A stretch of 12,613 bases of DNA from Nitrospira sp. UBA5698. Lineage in GTDB: Bacteria > Nitrospirota > Nitrospiria > Nitrospirales > Nitrospiraceae. A program made the position numbers and the translations under genes. Positions within the stretch are counted from its first letter, which is position 1. Each line of letters begins with the position of its first letter. Shown here piece after piece: positions 10,973 to 12,613 of the stretch. The notes below the pieces were generated by a model. It was not told the origin of the DNA. It did not search any database and saw only the letters and a list, made by a program, of their open reading frames with translations. Location of the stretch: the NCBI GenBank assembly GCA_002420115.1, contig DIHK01000014.1, positions 1 to 12,613 on the forward strand. Direction: 5' to 3'.

Positions 10973-12613
10973 CTACTTCTTATTCCGGCGCCAGCCGGCG
11001 AGCGCAAGCGTCCCCGCCAGCATCATGCCTCCGCCGATGCCGCCCAGAGAGATCTTGCCGGTCTCGCTATCGAGGTCCAGCAAGCTGCTCTTCATGTGCC
11101 CTTCCAACTTCGCGACCCGCGCTTGCAGATCCAACTTCTCTTTCAAGCGCGTATCGTCATCCATGATCTCCACATAGGCCCGGTTCATCGCGGCCCATCC
11201 CACCGTATAGGTGTAGCCCCAGTACTGGTGGGCCAAGCTCACGTGCAACTGCACCAAGTGGTCTTCCGCCATCTCGAACAGCTTCAGCTCATTGGCCGCC
11301 GGATTGTTCCCCTTCGACCAATAGATCTGGAAGAACTTCTCAAACCCATCGGTCTCCGGTGCCGGAGGCGCCGGGCGATTGGTCTTCTGGCCGGTCAACA
11401 ACCCGGCCTTGTACTGCTCTTCCACCACATGGTGGGCTTCGTCGTACTTGTCCAAGCCGGAGAACGTCCCGTTGTCCATGAACTCCATCCAGGCTCTGGC
11501 ATAGGTTTCCGAGTGGCAATTGGTGCAGGTCTTCACCCACGCATCATTGCGTTTCTCGGCCCAGTCGGTCTTGATGTTCTCCCGAATGCCCGGCACGAAG
11601 GGATAGTTGGCCCAACGCACTTTCCGCACGATGTTGTGGGCGACCTTACCTTGATACTCCATGTGGCAGTATTGGCAGGTCGGTGCCGTCTCGGCCCCCT
11701 TGGCCATGGCTTCCTTGATCGGAATATTGAAATTCCACTTGTCTTTATCCCGTTGATACTTCAACCCGTGCTTCGACAGACTGTAGGCTTCCCAGTTGTT
11801 GTGGTCCGCCCCGCTGTGACACTGGGCGCAGACTTCCGGCTTCCGGGATTCGGCCACGTTGAAGTCATGTCGCGCATGGCACGTATCGCACTTATTCTGA
11901 TTGACATGGCAGCCCGTGCAGCCATCCGCAATCTCGCGCTGCGGCATACCCGCATAGACTTCCACTTCCACGTTGGCCTTGTAGTCCAACGCGTGCGACG
12001 GACGGCCCTTCGGCCACTGATCCTTCGGCCAGGTGATCGTATCGCGCTCGGATTCGCGCTCCGCAAATTCCTGCAAGTGGCAGGCGCCACAGGTGTCGGC
12101 GGTCGCCAACTTGATGTCCTTGCGGTGGTCCGCCTTCTTCGTGGTGTTGATGTCGAAGTGGCAATCGATACAGCCCACTTCTTTCAGCTTCTCGCCCTTG
12201 CCCAGCTTGCCCAGCGAGCGCAGATTCTCTTCGACCGCCTCCAGCTTCGCCTTCTTATAGAAGGTGTCGTCCTTCGGGGTCAGCTTCCGGATCTTGTCCA
12301 GATTCGCATGCGTGCTCTTCTTCCACGCCGCCACCCAGCCCGGGGATTCGTCGGTGTGGCACTTCACGCACTGCTCGCGGCTGGCCACTTCTTTCACCGC
12401 TTGCGGCGGCTTATAGAAGGTGTGCGGGTCAAAGTACCGACTGAAGGAGACCGGTTGCCAATAGTCTCCATACTTCCCCTTGCCTACACCTTGCGCGGGG
12501 TCCAGGTACCGCTTGAGGAGCGCTTCGTACAGCTCCTTGGGCGAGGCCGATCGCTCGATCTTGAGCGCCTCATAGGTTTCCTTCGGCACGGTGGGGAAAT
12601 TCGCCTGGGCCTG
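10973..12613 (-). CDS. haoA: Hydroxylamine oxidoreductase, octaheme (5' end beyond window)
   Basis: HAO is a periplasmic trimer that oxidises hydroxylamine, feeding electrons to c554. The window holds 546 codons plus the stop; the frame is open at the right edge, so the signal peptide and first mature residues are missing. The GTG at 12589 is internal, since QAQANFPT is encoded in frame before it. Counting from 12589, the eight CxxCH motifs start at Cys 74, 140, 167, 224, 234, 254, 305 and 355. The fourth (CTGCH) would be the P460 heme. The segment QYWGYTYTVGW (455-465) holds the tyrosine expected to cross-link to that heme of a neighbouring subunit. A C-terminal glycine-rich hydrophobic helix (about 513-532) ends in WRRNKK and probably anchors the enzyme to the membrane. 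haoB follows five bases later. Confidence 0.97.
   Translation of the reverse strand, partial: QAQANFPTVPKETYEALKIERSASPKELYEALLKRYLDPAQGVGKGKYGDYWQPVSFSRYFDPHTFYKPPQAVKEVASREQCVKCHTDESPGWVAAWKKSTHANLDKIRKLTPKDDTFYKKAKLEAVEENLRSLGKLGKGEKLKEVGCIDCHFDINTTKKADHRKDIKLATADTCGACHLQEFAERESERDTITWPKDQWPKGRPSHALDYKANVEVEVYAGMPQREIADGCTGCHVNQNKCDTCHARHDFNVAESRKPEVCAQCHSGADHNNWEAYSLSKHGLKYQRDKDKWNFNIPIKEAMAKGAETAPTCQYCHMEYQGKVAHNIVRKVRWANYPFVPGIRENIKTDWAEKRNDAWVKTCTNCHSETYARAWMEFMDNGTFSGLDKYDEAHHVVEEQYKAGLLTGQKTNRPAPPAPETDGFEKFFQIYWSKGNNPAANELKLFEMAEDHLVQLHVSLAHQYWGYTYTVGWAAMNRAYVEIMDDDTRLKEKLDLQARVAKLEGHMKSSLLDLDSETGKISLGGIGGGMMLAGTLALAGWRRNKK

Noticed and set aside
10973..12589. haoA starting at the GTG at 12589
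   Set aside because: The frame stays open to the window edge with plausible residues before it, and no signal peptide follows the GTG. HAO must be exported for heme attachment, so the true start lies outside.

Overview
The window carries the ammonia-oxidation locus of what is most likely a complete-ammonia-oxidising (comammox) Nitrospira. The evidence is the co-location of an AmoC N-terminus, an AmoE-AmoD-AmoD-CopC-CopD block, a bacterioferritin pair and a full HaoA-HaoB-CycA-CycB set. The doubled amoD and the bacterioferritins beside the AMO and HAO genes fit descriptions of comammox loci better than betaproteobacterial ammonia oxidisers. The genus is inferred from gene content and similarity as recalled, not from a search.

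Layout, left to right. Positions 1-201 (minus) hold the first 67 codons of amoC, which runs off the left edge; amoA and amoB presumably follow outside. Positions 202-766 are a 565-base non-coding leader with two candidate sigma70-like promoters for amoC and a perfect 11-bp tandem repeat just upstream of the proximal -35. Positions 767-5155 (minus) form an operon-like block: AmoE-type protein, two AmoD-type paralogues, CopC, and a large CopD fused to a cytochrome c domain and a thioredoxin-fold-like domain. Positions 5156-5467 are a divergent control region with candidate promoters both ways. Positions 5468-6423 (plus) hold two adjacent bacterioferritin subunits with different ferroxidase residues. 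Positions 6691-7524 (plus) hold an unrecognised polytopic membrane protein, and 7609-8334 (plus) a MOSC-domain protein of the YiiM type. A strong hairpin at 8370-8405 separates these from the convergent HAO cluster. From 8445 to the right edge (minus, read right to left) lie haoA (5' end missing), haoB, cycA (cytochrome c554) and cycB (cytochrome cM552).

How they work together: AMO makes hydroxylamine from ammonia using copper. The AmoE/AmoD/CopC/CopD proteins are candidates for periplasmic copper delivery or AMO maturation. HAO oxidises hydroxylamine with eight c-type hemes, and electrons pass through c554 and cM552 to the quinone pool. Bacterioferritin fits the iron and heme demand of 16 visible c-heme motifs in three cytochromes. 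The MOSC protein could, speculatively, relate to N-hydroxylated compounds.

No tRNA, rRNA, CRISPR array, insertion sequence or integrase was seen.
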